Below are positions 1-9,771 of a DNA stretch of 64,000 nucleotides, in pieces. How positions within the stretch are numbered: the stretch's first letter is position 1; every line of letters begins with the position of its first letter. Origin of the DNA: Cohaesibacter gelatinilyticus (GTDB taxonomy: Bacteria; Pseudomonadota; Alphaproteobacteria; Rhizobiales; Cohaesibacteraceae). Under the pieces are notes generated by a model. The model was not told the DNA's origin. It saw only the letters and a program-made list of their open reading frames with translations, and made no database searches. A program made the position numbers and the translations under genes. The stretch is taken from positions 186,001 through 250,000 of the forward strand of contig NZ_OBEL01000005.1 of NCBI RefSeq assembly GCF_900215605.1. The letters are read 5' to 3'.

Positions 1-1
1 A

Positions 2-1477
2 AACAAGACCATCGGTCAGGGTGGTTTCCAGGAAGTGGAACAGATGGCCCTGTTTGAAGACATGGTTGCCTATCAGGAAGAAGTTCGCGACGCCAGCCGC
101 ATGGCTGAAGTTCTGAACCGTGTGATCCTGCAGGCAAAGCGTGCTTCTGCGCCTGCCCAGATTAATATTCCACGCGATTTCTGGACCCAGGTCATCGATA
201 TAGATCTGCCTCAGATTGTTGAATTCGAGCGTCCTGGCGGCGGTGAAGAAGCCATCAATCGTGCAGCAGAGCTGCTGTCCAATGCCAAATTCCCTGTTAT
301 CCTCAATGGTGCTGGCGTTGTGATTGGCGGCGCGATCGATGAATCTCGTCAATTGGCAGAGCGTTTGACTGCTCCTGTGTGCTGTGGCTATCAGCACAAT
401 GATGCCTTCCCCGGCACACATCCACTGCATGCCGGTCCTCTGGGCTATAACGGCTCCAAGGCAGGTATGGAACTGATTTCCAAAGCAGACGTGGTTCTTG
501 CTCTTGGCACGCGTCTGAACCCATTCTCCACCCTGCCAGGTTATGGTATTGATTATTGGCCAAAAGATGCGGCGATCATTCAGGTGGATATCAATCCGGA
601 CCGTATCGGCCTGACCAAACCTGTTAGCGTTGGTATCGTTGGTGACGCAAAGAAAGTGGCGACTTCCATTCTTGAGCGTTTGTCTTCTACCGCAGGCGAT
701 CATGATCGTGACGGCCGCAAAGCTCTGATCTCACAGACCAAATCTGCATGGGCTCAAGCCCTGACCTCCATGGATCATGAAGATGACGATCCAGGCACCA
801 CGTGGAATGAGCGCGCTCGCGGCCGTGAGCCGGAAAAGATGTCTCCTCGTATGGCTTGGCGGGCAATCTCTGCGGCTTTGCCGAAAGATGCGATCATCAC
901 ATCTGATATCGGCAACAACTGTGCAATTGGCAATGCTTATCCGAGCTTCGAAGAGGGCCGCAAATACCTTGCTCCTGGTCTATTCGGCCCTTGTGGTTAT
1001 GGTCTGCCAGCAATCTGTGGCGCAAAGATAGGTCGTCCGGATATACCAGTGGTTGGTTTTGCTGGTGACGGTGCTTTCGGCATCTCGATGAACGAGATGG
1101 TATCCGTTGGTCGTGATGACTGGCCGCCTATCACGATGGTGATCTTCCGCAACTATCAGTGGGGCGCTGAAAAACGCAACACCACCTTGTGGTTCGATGA
1201 CAATTTTGTCGGAACCGAACTCGACACCAATGTGTCCTATGCGGGCATTGCAAAAGCATGTGGTCTGGAAGGTGTTGCTGTCTTCTCCATGCAGGAGCTG
1301 ACCGAAGCACTGTCCAAGGCTGTAGATGACCAGATGAATAATGGCAAAACCACTTTCATCGAAGTCATGCTCAATCAGGAACTGGGCGAGCCATTCCGCC
1401 GCGATGCTATGAAAAAGCCTGTTTCTGTGGCCGGCGTCGACATCAACGACATGGTTCTGCAAAAAGGCGCTCTCTAA
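2..1477 (+). CDS. xsc: Sulfoacetaldehyde acetyltransferase, 5' end cut by window edge
   Basis: Thiamine-diphosphate enzyme that converts sulfoacetaldehyde plus phosphate to acetyl phosphate and sulfite, the desulfonation step of taurine and related C2-sulfonate degradation in the cytoplasm. The open frame continues to the left edge, so the start is outside; 491 codons are visible against about 590-600 for the family, so roughly 100 residues are missing. Seen: the Xsc-like stretch TIGQGGFQEVEQMALFEDM at the left edge, the central domain with ALGTRLNPFSTLPGYG, and the C-terminal cofactor motif GDGAFGISMNEM near base 1063 followed by FRNYQWGAEKRN. The product acetyl phosphate is the substrate of Pta encoded 1.3 kb downstream, and sulfite needs the exporter or oxidation, which supports the assignment. 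TAA stop at 1475-1477. High confidence; other TPP enzymes of the acetolactate synthase superfamily are the only alternative. Confidence 0.95.
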   Translation, partial: NKTIGQGGFQEVEQMALFEDMVAYQEEVRDASRMAEVLNRVILQAKRASAPAQINIPRDFWTQVIDIDLPQIVEFERPGGGEEAINRAAELLSNAKFPVILNGAGVVIGGAIDESRQLAERLTAPVCCGYQHNDAFPGTHPLHAGPLGYNGSKAGMELISKADVVLALGTRLNPFSTLPGYGIDYWPKDAAIIQVDINPDRIGLTKPVSVGIVGDAKKVATSILERLSSTAGDHDRDGRKALISQTKSAWAQALTSMDHEDDDPGTTWNERARGREPEKMSPRMAWRAISAALPKDAIITSDIGNNCAIGNAYPSFEEGRKYLAPGLFGPCGYGLPAICGAKIGRPDIPVVGFAGDGAFGISMNEMVSVGRDDWPPITMVIFRNYQWGAEKRNTTLWFDDNFVGTELDTNVSYAGIAKACGLEGVAVFSMQELTEALSKAVDDQMNNGKTTFIEVMLNQELGEPFRRDAMKKPVSVAGVDINDMVLQKGAL

Positions 1478-1497
1478 TCGCAAGCCTTATGCGCGAA

Positions 1498-1650
1498 GGG
1501 TTGGGCAGTTTATCCATCGGCCCAACCCATCCGACCAGGATATGGAATGCCAGGCATTGACAAGGAACCGTTTGCGTTCCTCCAGACCTTGTCCGTCTGG
1601 CATTCCGAGCATAGCCGGATTTTCCCCCAATCTCTCACATTCGGCTATGC
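1498..1650 (+). promoter_or_regulatory. Three tandem RNA hairpins between xsc and yeiH
   Basis: Three inverted repeats follow each other directly after xsc. The first pairs GGGTTGGGC (1498-1506) with GCCCAACCC (1520-1528). The second is nested: GGAATGCCAG (1544-1553) with CTGGCATTCC (1597-1606), inside it CAAGG (1561-1565) with CCTTG (1587-1591), and innermost GGAAC with GTTCC. The third pairs GCATAGCCG (1609-1617) with CGGCTATGC (1642-1650) and has a T-run at about 1655-1661. The third could be a weak terminator; the first two have no T-run and may protect the 3' end of xsc mRNA or tune expression of the downstream genes. Pairing is seen directly; function is inference. Confidence 0.6.
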
Positions 1651-1689
1651 ATCAATTTTTTCGAAATTTCCGCGGGGTGATTGGTCGAT

Positions 1690-1703
1690 AGCTATTAATA
1701 GCT
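1690..1703. promoter_or_regulatory. Perfect 14-bp palindrome upstream of yeiH
   Basis: AGCTATTAATAGCT is perfectly self-complementary and lies 39 bp before the chosen ATG of the yeiH-family gene. It could be a protein-binding site or part of an AT-rich promoter. No regulator can be named from sequence alone. Confidence 0.3.
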
Positions 1704-1742
1704 GACTCTTTTCGAAACATTTTGCCATATCAGAGGTTTCAA

Positions 1743-2792
1743 ATGGGCATTTCATTGACACAGACCTTGCAATCCAAACTTCCAGAATTGCGCTTGGCTG
1801 TTCCCGGCTTTTTGATCTGTCTGGTAGTTGCCGCGACCGCACAATTCCTGTCTGACCATTATGGCGCCCCAGCCATGTTGATGGCATTGCTCCTTGGCAT
1901 TGCGCTGAATTTTCTGGGAGAGGAAGGCCGAGCGGTCAAAGGCATTGCACTGACAGCTAAAACTGTTCTGCGTATTGGAGTTGCTCTGCTCGGCGCCAGA
2001 ATTTCCGTAGACTTGTTGATGGATCTGGGACCGCAGTTGATTAGCCTGGTGGTTGGCGGTGTGATCCTGACCATTTTATTTGCCCTCACCGTTGGTAAGT
2101 TATTTGGGTTTGACAGCAAATTCTCATTTCTGACCGGCGGCTCTGTTGCGATTTGTGGGGCGTCTGCAGCTATGGCCATCGGCGCAATCCTGCCCAAAAA
2201 TAACAACGATAGCGAAGGTGAGGATTTCTCGGAGCGCAATCTGATTTTCACCGTTCTTGGCGTAACCGTGCTCTCAACCATTGCCATGGTGCTCTATCCT
2301 ATCCTGTCGAGCCTGTTTGAATTTGACACCCGCCAGAGTGGTGTCTTCCTCGGCGGTACTATTCATGATGTGGCGCAGGTTGTTGGTGCGGGCTTCTCCA
2401 TTTCCAATGAGACCGGCGAAGTGGCCACCTTGGTCAAGCTCATTCGCGTGACCATGCTTGCCCCAGTGGTTCTGGTCGCAACCTTGGTCATCCGCGCCCG
2501 CTATAACGGTGCCAGCCAGACCGGTGCATCCAAGCCACCATTGCTGCCTATGTTTGTGATCATGTTCCTGATTTTGGCAGGCCTGAACAGCGCCCATCTG
2601 ATTCCGCAAATTCTGGTTGATTGGGCTGGCGTTGTGTCCCGTTGGGCTCTGCTCACCTCTATTGCAGCCGTTGGCATGAAAACTTCCCTCGGCAAGGTGC
2701 TGGAAGTGGGTGGTCCCGCCATTGGTTTGATCGTTCTGGAAACCATTTTCATTGCAGGTGTCATCATTGCTGGCCTGCAATTGCTGACCTAG
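1743..2792 (+). CDS. YeiH/UPF0324 family putative sulfate (sulfite) exporter
   Basis: Integral inner-membrane protein of 349 residues, about ten hydrophobic segments, of the YeiH family (PF03601). Members of this family found in sulfonate degradation loci have been proposed to export the sulfite or sulfate released by desulfonation. Seen: repeated small-residue membrane segments, the stretch FLTGGSVAICGASAAMAIGA near the middle and FLGGTIHDVAQVVGAGFS, both typical of the family. I chose the ATG at 1743 because AGAGGT lies just upstream; the frame opens earlier at TTG 1722. Its place between xsc and pta is the main reason for the proposed role. The transported ion is inference, since family members elsewhere have no proven substrate. 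Confidence 0.85.
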   Translation: MGISLTQTLQSKLPELRLAVPGFLICLVVAATAQFLSDHYGAPAMLMALLLGIALNFLGEEGRAVKGIALTAKTVLRIGVALLGARISVDLLMDLGPQLISLVVGGVILTILFALTVGKLFGFDSKFSFLTGGSVAICGASAAMAIGAILPKNNNDSEGEDFSERNLIFTVLGVTVLSTIAMVLYPILSSLFEFDTRQSGVFLGGTIHDVAQVVGAGFSISNETGEVATLVKLIRVTMLAPVVLVATLVIRARYNGASQTGASKPPLLPMFVIMFLILAGLNSAHLIPQILVDWAGVVSRWALLTSIAAVGMKTSLGKVLEVGGPAIGLIVLETIFIAGVIIAGLQLLT

Positions 2793-2819
2793 CCCGCGAG
2801 GCTGCTAAGGAGATCTCCG

Positions 2820-3830
2820 ATGAAACCTCTTGAAAGACTCTTTCATCTCGCAAAGGAAAAGCCTCGCCATATCGTATTGGCTGAAGGAGAAGATCCACGC
2901 ATTCAGGAAGCGGCCATTCGGGCCAGTGAAGATGGTCTGAGCCGCATAACTCTTTTGGGGCGCAAGGATCGGATCAGCAAAGACCTGATGGTCTTTGGCG
3001 ACAAAGCCAAGGATATCGCTATCATCGAACCGGAAACCAGCCCACAATTGGCACATTATGCCGAACTCTTTCATAAAAAACGTGCCCATAAGGGCGTCGA
3101 TGCCAATAAAGCGTTGGCTGCAATGAAAGAACCGCTGAACTATGCCGCCATGATGGTGCATACAGGCGATGCGGATGGAACGATTGCTGGTGCGGTTGCG
3201 ACAACGGCTGATACGATCCGCTCAGCTCTGCAGATCATTGGTAAGGCCAAGGATAGCAATATCGTTTCCAGCTTCTTCTTGATGCTGGCCTGCGCCCCCC
3301 ACCATACCGGCCACAAAAAGGGCAAAGGTGGCATGATTTTCTCTGACTGCGGTCTCGTGGTGGAACCGGATTGTGAGGAGCTGCAATCCATAGCGCTATC
3401 GTCGGCCCAATCCTGCAAGGCTTTGTTGGGTCAGGATCCTCAGATAGCGATGCTATCCTTCTCCACTTCTGGCAGCGCTGCCCATCCACGTGTGGCCGTG
3501 GTGCAGGAAGCCGCGACGCAATTGCAAGAAAATCACCCAGAATTGGTCGTGGGTGGTGAGCTTCAGTTTGATGCGGCGTTTGAGAAATCAATCCGTGCTT
3601 CTAAAGCACCTGATAGTCCCCTGGAAGACCGTCCCAATGTCTTCATTTTTCCCAATCTTGATGCCGGCAATATCGGCTATAAAATCGCGCAACGTATCGG
3701 TGGCATGACCGCGATCGGACCTGTTTTGCAAGGTCTGGCCAAACCCGCCAACGATCTGTCCCGCGGCTGCTCTGTCGATGACATTCTAGCCCTGATTGCC
3801 GTCACGACAGTGCAGATCCACCAGATCTGA
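2820..3830 (+). CDS. pta: Phosphate acetyltransferase
   Basis: Converts acetyl phosphate and CoA to acetyl-CoA and phosphate, feeding the carbon of the sulfonate into central metabolism. The 336-residue length is that of the short, single-domain Pta without the N-terminal DRTGG/BioD-like regions of enterobacterial Pta, as expected in xsc loci. Seen: N-terminal IVLAEGEDPRIQEAA, the central DADGTIAGAVATTADTIRSA, FSDCGLVVEPDCEEL, and the C-terminal NVFIFPNLDAGNIGYKIAQR. A good ribosome site (TAAGGAG, 2806-2812) precedes ATG 2820. It lies 27 bp after yeiH and is almost surely cotranscribed with it. The downstream side is open: no clear terminator hairpin was seen. Confidence 0.96.
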   Translation: MKPLERLFHLAKEKPRHIVLAEGEDPRIQEAAIRASEDGLSRITLLGRKDRISKDLMVFGDKAKDIAIIEPETSPQLAHYAELFHKKRAHKGVDANKALAAMKEPLNYAAMMVHTGDADGTIAGAVATTADTIRSALQIIGKAKDSNIVSSFFLMLACAPHHTGHKKGKGGMIFSDCGLVVEPDCEELQSIALSSAQSCKALLGQDPQIAMLSFSTSGSAAHPRVAVVQEAATQLQENHPELVVGGELQFDAAFEKSIRASKAPDSPLEDRPNVFIFPNLDAGNIGYKIAQRIGGMTAIGPVLQGLAKPANDLSRGCSVDDILALIAVTTVQIHQI

Positions 3831-4208
3831 AAGCATGGGCCAGAAGGGAATGAGTATCATGGTGAAGACGGCCCTCGCGCAATTTCTTCAATGCGCGCTT
3901 CAAGTCCGATTTCGGAAACCTTCATTGACACAGCCGTAGAGACGGATGTGTTACGGAATGACGATTTCAACGGGACGGAGCAGGACAGGGCCGGATATTT
4001 TCAACAAACAGCATCCAGGGGATTTCGCTGTTACTCTGCTAAGGCATTTCCAACTCCCATTCGGAACAAGCACTCACTATAACGGGTCTCGAAGAACTAC
4101 ATTTCGATGGGCTTGTTGTATCAGATACCGGAATTGATAATCGTGTTTTGCTATGTATGGAGTTTGAAGCCGATGGCTGGGCGCTCGTAAACCATCTTTC
4201 AGCATGCA
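3831..4208. other. Stretch without an intact gene; possible degraded coding DNA
   Basis: No intact gene is seen. Two overlapping forward frames have protein-like composition: one about 3943-4080 (reads FNKQHPGDFAVTLLRHFQ) and another about 4080-4225 (reads GLEELHFDGLVVSDTGIDN), as if one gene had been frameshifted. I do not recognise either. Being next to the recombinase relic suggests these are remains of the same lost element. Confidence 0.35.
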
Positions 4209-4667
4209 TGGGATCAGCGCGGGGTACAGATCGATTTCATACAAGATGCGCTTCACCAAGCATTAGAAGATGTCGAGAAAAAAGAATAAGCCTTGGTCAA
4301 GCGGATTGTCAGCGCGGATAGTGATGCTCTGGTTACAGCTTATGAGAAGCACCTGAAAAGTCTGGATAGTGAGAAGCTACGTATAGTCTCAAAACTCAAA
4401 GAATCAGACAAATCGGCATGCAGCTTCGTGGACATTATCGAACCGGGTATCAAATTCCTGGAAAACCCTTGGAACTTATGGACTTCTGGGCAAATTTCGT
4501 TGCGGAGACTTGTCCTGAGATTGGCCTTTGCAGACCCCATGACCTATGGTCGAAATAAGGGTTATCGAACCGCAAAAACTACATTACCTTTCAGACACTT
4601 AAGTGACTTGAAACAAGGGAATGGTAAAATGGTGGAGCTAAGCGGGATCGAACCGCTGACCTCGTGA
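4209..4667 (+). pseudogene. C-terminal relic of a large serine recombinase
   Basis: The frame reads WDQRGVQIDFIQDALHQALE, then an in-frame TAA at 4287-4289, then a segment with the features of the C-terminal end of phage/ICE-type large serine recombinases: a coiled-coil region (TAYEKHLKSLDSEKLRIVSKL), then GIKFLENPWNLWTSGQISLR, and RLAFADPMTYGRNKGYRT ending in LPF. The N-terminal catalytic domain and the DNA-binding domains are gone, so this cannot be active. The frame continues into the 3' end of the tRNA-Ala gene, so its last residues (about from 4630) are just antisense tRNA. Such recombinases integrate elements at tRNA 3' ends; this is probably the remnant of one. Confidence 0.75.
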
Positions 4668-4705
4668 ATGCCATTCACGCGCTCTCCCAACTGAGCTATA
4701 GCCCC
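4630..4705 (-). tRNA. tRNA-Ala, anticodon GGC
   Basis: A 76-nt cloverleaf on the reverse strand with CCA encoded. The acceptor stem GGGGCTA pairs with TAGCTCC and contains the G3-U70 wobble that marks tRNA-Ala. The anticodon stem CGTGA/TCACG encloses the loop ATGGCAT with anticodon GGC, which reads GCC codons. The T arm shows GGTTCGATCC. Its 3' end is overrun by the recombinase relic, which fits use as an attachment site. Confidence 0.96.
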
Positions 4706-4958
4706 ACATCTTTGACTGGTATGCACCGATCAGGTGGTGAGGCGGAACATAGTCAGGGATTTTTTTGAAATCAATCCCTTTTTTGTCTGATATGCAAATC
4801 TTTCCCCAGTCGAGTAGATTTCTGTCAAAGCACGCAATTCTCTGAATTCTGCGAGACGACAGACCCATAGAAGCCAAAAGAAAACGCGACAGAATTCTGC
4901 CGCGTTCGCATGCATTTGGTCTGTTGATGAAGGAACAAGAATGCTGGTCTAAGCGTTC

Positions 4959-5336
4959 TTATTCTTCATCATTGGATGGAACTGCCACATCCAGACCAAT
5001 ATTGGCCATGGAATCTTCATCTTCCTCGTCATCAAGGAAAACATCGGCATCGTCGCTGCTGGAATCATCATCCAGATCTGGTACTTCAATGCTGGAGGCC
5101 TGCTCGGCATCGGCATCTTCCAGGGAGATAACTTCGGCATTTGCTTCCGCAGCGCCTTCTTCAACCTCGACCTCGGTGCTTTCTTCTTCAATCTCTGGCA
5201 CTTCAGGAGCTGCTGGTTTTGCAAGCTCAAAGATGGTGCCACATTTTGGGCAGGTGATAGGATCGCGATTCAGATCGTAATATTTGGCATTACAGTCCAA
5301 ACAAATCCGCTTGGTGCCAAGTTCTGGTCGTGCCAC
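4959..5336 (-). CDS. FYDLN-acid (TIGR02300) family protein
   Basis: Small acidic protein of unknown function, found across alphaproteobacteria. The N-terminal part carries ARPELGTKRICLDCNAKYYD and CPKC, a four-cysteine zinc-ribbon-like unit (CxxC...CxxC) around the YDLNRDP signature. The rest, about 75 residues, is very rich in Glu and Asp and likely disordered. I chose GTG 5336 because it gives the usual MARPELGT start and has GAGG upstream; an ATG at 5369 would add 11 residues. It is divergent from aroA, a common arrangement in the group. Function cannot be stated; a nucleic-acid or ribosome role is a guess from the zinc ribbon only. Confidence 0.9.
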   Translation of the reverse strand: MARPELGTKRICLDCNAKYYDLNRDPITCPKCGTIFELAKPAAPEVPEIEEESTEVEVEEGAAEANAEVISLEDADAEQASSIEVPDLDDDSSSDDADVFLDDEEDEDSMANIGLDVAVPSNDEE

Positions 5337-5469
5337 AGCTTTGCCTCTTTGCCTAGATTCTTGTTTCAAAAACTCTGAAGACCTCCATTAGACAACCTTA
5401 AGCGGCCTGTCAAAAGCAAAAACGACCCAATTGCTGCAAAAACCCACAATTGTCCTGATATCAAGGTGA

Positions 5470-6891
<1,422 letters not shown>

Positions 6892-6909
6892 AGGAAGAAG
6901 GATACCGCA

Positions 6910-7551
6910 ATGATAATTGCAATTGATGGCCCCGCAGCATCGGGCAAAGGCACTCTTTCTCGCCAGCTGGCGGGGCATTTCATGCTTCCTCATCTGGACA
7001 CGGGACTTACCTTTCGTGCTGTTGGTCATGCACTTCTATCAGCAGATCTGCCGCTGGATAATGAGGTGTTGGCATGCGAGATGGCGCAGAAGGTCGATCT
7101 GGGCAAACTGGATCGAAACATCCTCTCAGCTCATCATATCGGTGAGGCAGCATCCAAGGTTGCTGTCATGCCATCTGTACGCAAGGCTCTTTTGGAAGCG
7201 CAACGAAACTTCGCCAATCAGCCAGGCGGAGCCATTTTGGATGGCCGTGACATCGGCACCGTGGTTTGCCCGGATGCGGATGTAAAACTGTTTGTGACCG
7301 CATCGCCAGAGGTACGGGCACAACGTCGCACGGATGAAATACTTGGCAAAGGGCAAGACGCCGATTTCGATCAGATTCTGCAAGATGTCAAAATGAGAGA
7401 CGAGCGGGACATGAACCGGGCCGATGCGCCGCTGAAACCCGCGGAAAATGCGCACTTGCTAGATACGTCAAAATTAGATATAGAAGGCGCATTCCAGCAG
7501 GCCGTGAGCTTGGTGGAAAAGACTCTTGCACAGAGATCTCTTGTCAAGTGA
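6910..7551 (+). CDS. cmk: Cytidylate kinase
   Basis: Phosphorylates CMP and dCMP to the diphosphates, supplying CTP and dCTP precursors. 213 residues, normal for the family. Seen: P-loop [17 protein letters not shown] at the N-terminus, [15 protein letters not shown] for the nucleotide-binding region, and [20 protein letters not shown], the conserved segment before the lid (RRTDEI). It follows aroA by 18 bp with GAAGGAGG-like purines before ATG 6910 and is followed by a terminator at 7574-7596, so rpsA has its own promoter or is read through. The aroA-cmk-rpsA order is conserved in many proteobacteria. Confidence 0.97.
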   Translation: MIIAIDGPAASGKGTLSRQLAGHFMLPHLDTGLTFRAVGHALLSADLPLDNEVLACEMAQKVDLGKLDRNILSAHHIGEAASKVAVMPSVRKALLEAQRNFANQPGGAILDGRDIGTVVCPDADVKLFVTASPEVRAQRRTDEILGKGQDADFDQILQDVKMRDERDMNRADAPLKPAENAHLLDTSKLDIEGAFQQAVSLVEKTLAQRSLVK

Positions 7552-7573
7552 TCAAGCAGGTATCTGAACGAAG

Positions 7574-7596
7574 AGGGTGCAGCATGCGCCCTTTTT
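7574..7596 (+). terminator. Intrinsic terminator after cmk
   Basis: Stem AGGGTGC (7574-7580) pairs with GCGCCCT (7586-7592) with one G-U pair around the loop AGCAT, followed directly by a T-run. It probably separates the aroA-cmk transcript from rpsA. Confidence 0.75.
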
Positions 7597-7669
7597 GGCG
7601 TTTGATGCTTGCTATTGCAGAGTTTTTTCCTGTAGCAGCTTGTCGGGAATTCAAAAACCCATAGCCCTT

Positions 7670-7739
7670 TCTGGCCGGTTTCGCGCCAGACTGGTTTCAT
7701 CTTCTGGGATGAGGCTGGGGTAGCTTTGATAAAAGCTAC
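7670..7739 (+). promoter_or_regulatory. Structured rpsA leader with hairpins
   Basis: Upstream of rpsA there are consecutive inverted repeats: TCTGGC (7670-7675) with GCCAGA (7685-7690), a smaller CATC/GATG hairpin, and GTAGCTTT (7720-7727) with AAAGCTAC (7732-7739) on a GATA tetraloop. In gammaproteobacteria the rpsA leader forms hairpins used for self-control by ribosomal protein S1. Whether the same holds here is inference. Confidence 0.45.
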
Positions 7740-7812
7740 GGCGAGAAAGGCGCGTTTATACACACCAACCCAATTGGCGCGATAGGCCTGAAATGGCCAT
7801 TTAGGAGATTTT

Positions 7813-9504
7813 ATGAGCGATCTTAATCCGTCCATGGAAGATTTTGCAGCCCTTCTTGACGAATCCTTCTCCGCGGAAGAGCCGCATGAGGGTTCCGTTA
7901 TCAAAGGCACCGTCGTTGGCATCGAAAAAGACATGGCCATCATCGACGTAGGTCTGAAAGTTGAAGGCCGTGTGTCTCTGAAAGAGTTTGGTGCGCAGGC
8001 AAAAGACGGTGGTCTTGAGATTGGCTCCGAGGTTGAAGTTTACCTCGAGCGTATCGAAAATGCTTTGGGCGAAGCTGTTCTGTCCCGCGACAAGGCACGT
8101 CGTGAGGAAAGCTGGGGCAAGCTGGAAAAAGCCTTCGAAGCAGAAGAAAAAGTACAGGGCGTTATCTTCAACCAGGTCAAAGGCGGCTTTACCGTCGATC
8201 TGGATGGTGCTGTTGCCTTCCTGCCACGCTCCCAGGTCGATATCCGTCCGGTCCGCGATGTTACACCTCTGATGCACACCCCACAGCCTTTCCAGATTCT
8301 GAAAATGGACAAGCGACGTGGCAACATCGTTGTGTCTCGTCGTGTTATTCTTGAGGAAACCCGTGCAGAGCTGCGCTCTGAGCTGGTACAGAACCTCAAA
8401 GAAGGTCAGACTGTTGAAGGTATCGTCAAGAACATCACCGATTACGGTGCGTTCGTTGACCTTGGTGGCATCGATGGCCTGCTGCACGTAACCGACATTG
8501 CATGGCGTCGTATCAACCACCCAAGCGAAGTGCTGTCCATTGGCCAGTCCGTTAAGGTGCAGATCGTTCGCGTCAACCAGGAAACTCATCGTATTTCCCT
8601 GGGCATGAAGCAGCTGGAAACCGATCCTTGGTCCGAAATCGAGCAGCGTTACCCAGTTGGTGAGAAATTCACCGGCCGCGTAACCAACATCACCGATTAC
8701 GGCGCATTCCTTGAGCTGGAGCCAGGCATCGAAGGTCTGATCCACGTTTCTGAAATGTCCTGGACCAAGAAAAACGTTCATCCTGGTAAAATCGTTTCTA
8801 CCTCTCAGGAAGTGGAAGTGATGATCCTGGAAGTTGATCCTGTAAAGCGTCGTGTATCCCTCGGCCTGAAACAGACCCTCGACAACCCTTGGGCAGTCTT
8901 TGCCGATAGCCATCCACAGGGCACCATCGTTGAAGGTGAAGTGAAGAACAAAACCGAATTCGGTCTCTTCATTGGTCTGGAAGGCGAAGTCGACGGCATG
9001 GTTCACCTGTCCGATCTGGATTGGAACCGTCCTGGCGAGCAGGTTCTGGAAGAGTATAACAAAGGCGATATGGTCAAAGCTGTCATCCTCGATGTGGATG
9101 TTGACAAAGAGCGTATCTCCCTTGGCATCAAGCAGCTGGAAAGCGATCCGTTTGAAGATGCTTCTGGCGAACTGAAGCGCGGTGCGGTTATCACTTGTGA
9201 AATCACCGAAGTGAAAGAAAACGGTCTGGAAGTTAAAGTAACTGACTCCGATATGACTGCGTTCATTCGTCGTGGTGATCTGGCTCGTGACCGTGGCGAT
9301 CAGCGCACTGACCGTTTCCAGGTCGGTGAAAAAGTTGATGCACGCATCACTCAGTTCGACAAAAAATCCCGCAAGCTGTCCGTGTCCATCAAGGCACTGG
9401 AAGTTGCAGAAGAGAAGGAAGCCATTGCACAGTTCGGTTCTTCCGATGCTGGCGCATCCCTCGGCGATATTCTTGGTGCAGCTCTGAAAGCGCGCGACGA
9501 GTAA
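7813..9504 (+). CDS. rpsA: 30S ribosomal protein S1
   Basis: RNA-binding protein that docks mRNA on the small ribosomal subunit. 563 residues, the length of a six-S1-domain proteobacterial protein. Seen: repeated S1-type OB units, each with patterns like [32 protein letters not shown] and [17 protein letters not shown] followed by [19 protein letters not shown] or [11 protein letters not shown], and spacers of the [10 protein letters not shown] type. GGAG (7803-7806) precedes ATG 7813. It is followed by a strong terminator at 9541-9567. Codon use looks strongly biased, as expected for a highly expressed gene. The long leader with hairpins suggests translational control. Confidence 0.98.
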   Translation: MSDLNPSMEDFAALLDESFSAEEPHEGSVIKGTVVGIEKDMAIIDVGLKVEGRVSLKEFGAQAKDGGLEIGSEVEVYLERIENALGEAVLSRDKARREESWGKLEKAFEAEEKVQGVIFNQVKGGFTVDLDGAVAFLPRSQVDIRPVRDVTPLMHTPQPFQILKMDKRRGNIVVSRRVILEETRAELRSELVQNLKEGQTVEGIVKNITDYGAFVDLGGIDGLLHVTDIAWRRINHPSEVLSIGQSVKVQIVRVNQETHRISLGMKQLETDPWSEIEQRYPVGEKFTGRVTNITDYGAFLELEPGIEGLIHVSEMSWTKKNVHPGKIVSTSQEVEVMILEVDPVKRRVSLGLKQTLDNPWAVFADSHPQGTIVEGEVKNKTEFGLFIGLEGEVDGMVHLSDLDWNRPGEQVLEEYNKGDMVKAVILDVDVDKERISLGIKQLESDPFEDASGELKRGAVITCEITEVKENGLEVKVTDSDMTAFIRRGDLARDRGDQRTDRFQVGEKVDARITQFDKKSRKLSVSIKALEVAEEKEAIAQFGSSDAGASLGDILGAALKARDE

Positions 9505-9540
9505 GTCGATGCTTCATAATTGAAGCTTCCAAATCTGAAA

Positions 9541-9567
9541 ACGCGGCTCATTTGAGCCGCGTTTTTT
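9541..9567 (+). terminator. Intrinsic terminator of rpsA
   Basis: The stem ACGCGGCTCA/TGAGCCGCGT is followed by a run of seven T. A smaller hairpin GCTTC/GAAGC lies just before it at about 9511-9526. Confidence 0.9.
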
Positions 9568-9771
9568 TGTGTCTGGGATTAAGTCGATCGAAAAACCCCT
9601 TTCGGACCTTGAATAAAAGGTCTTTTTACCAATGTTTGGGAATGTGCTTTCAGGTAGGATGGATTACCATGCTGCCAAGTCTTATCGATTGCCTTGATCG
9701 GCAAGCCGATGCTACCGATAGCAAGCAGACAGGGTATAGCTCTGCCAAATTGACCTATTCAGGATGGATTC

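Noticed and set aside
4630-4667. VELSGIEPLTS as a real protein C-terminus
   Set aside because: This is the antisense of the tRNA-Ala 3' end, a known source of false protein tails.
7801-9006. A 401-codon reverse frame across rpsA
   Set aside because: Antisense to a ribosomal protein gene with strong codon bias; no domain or ribosome site.
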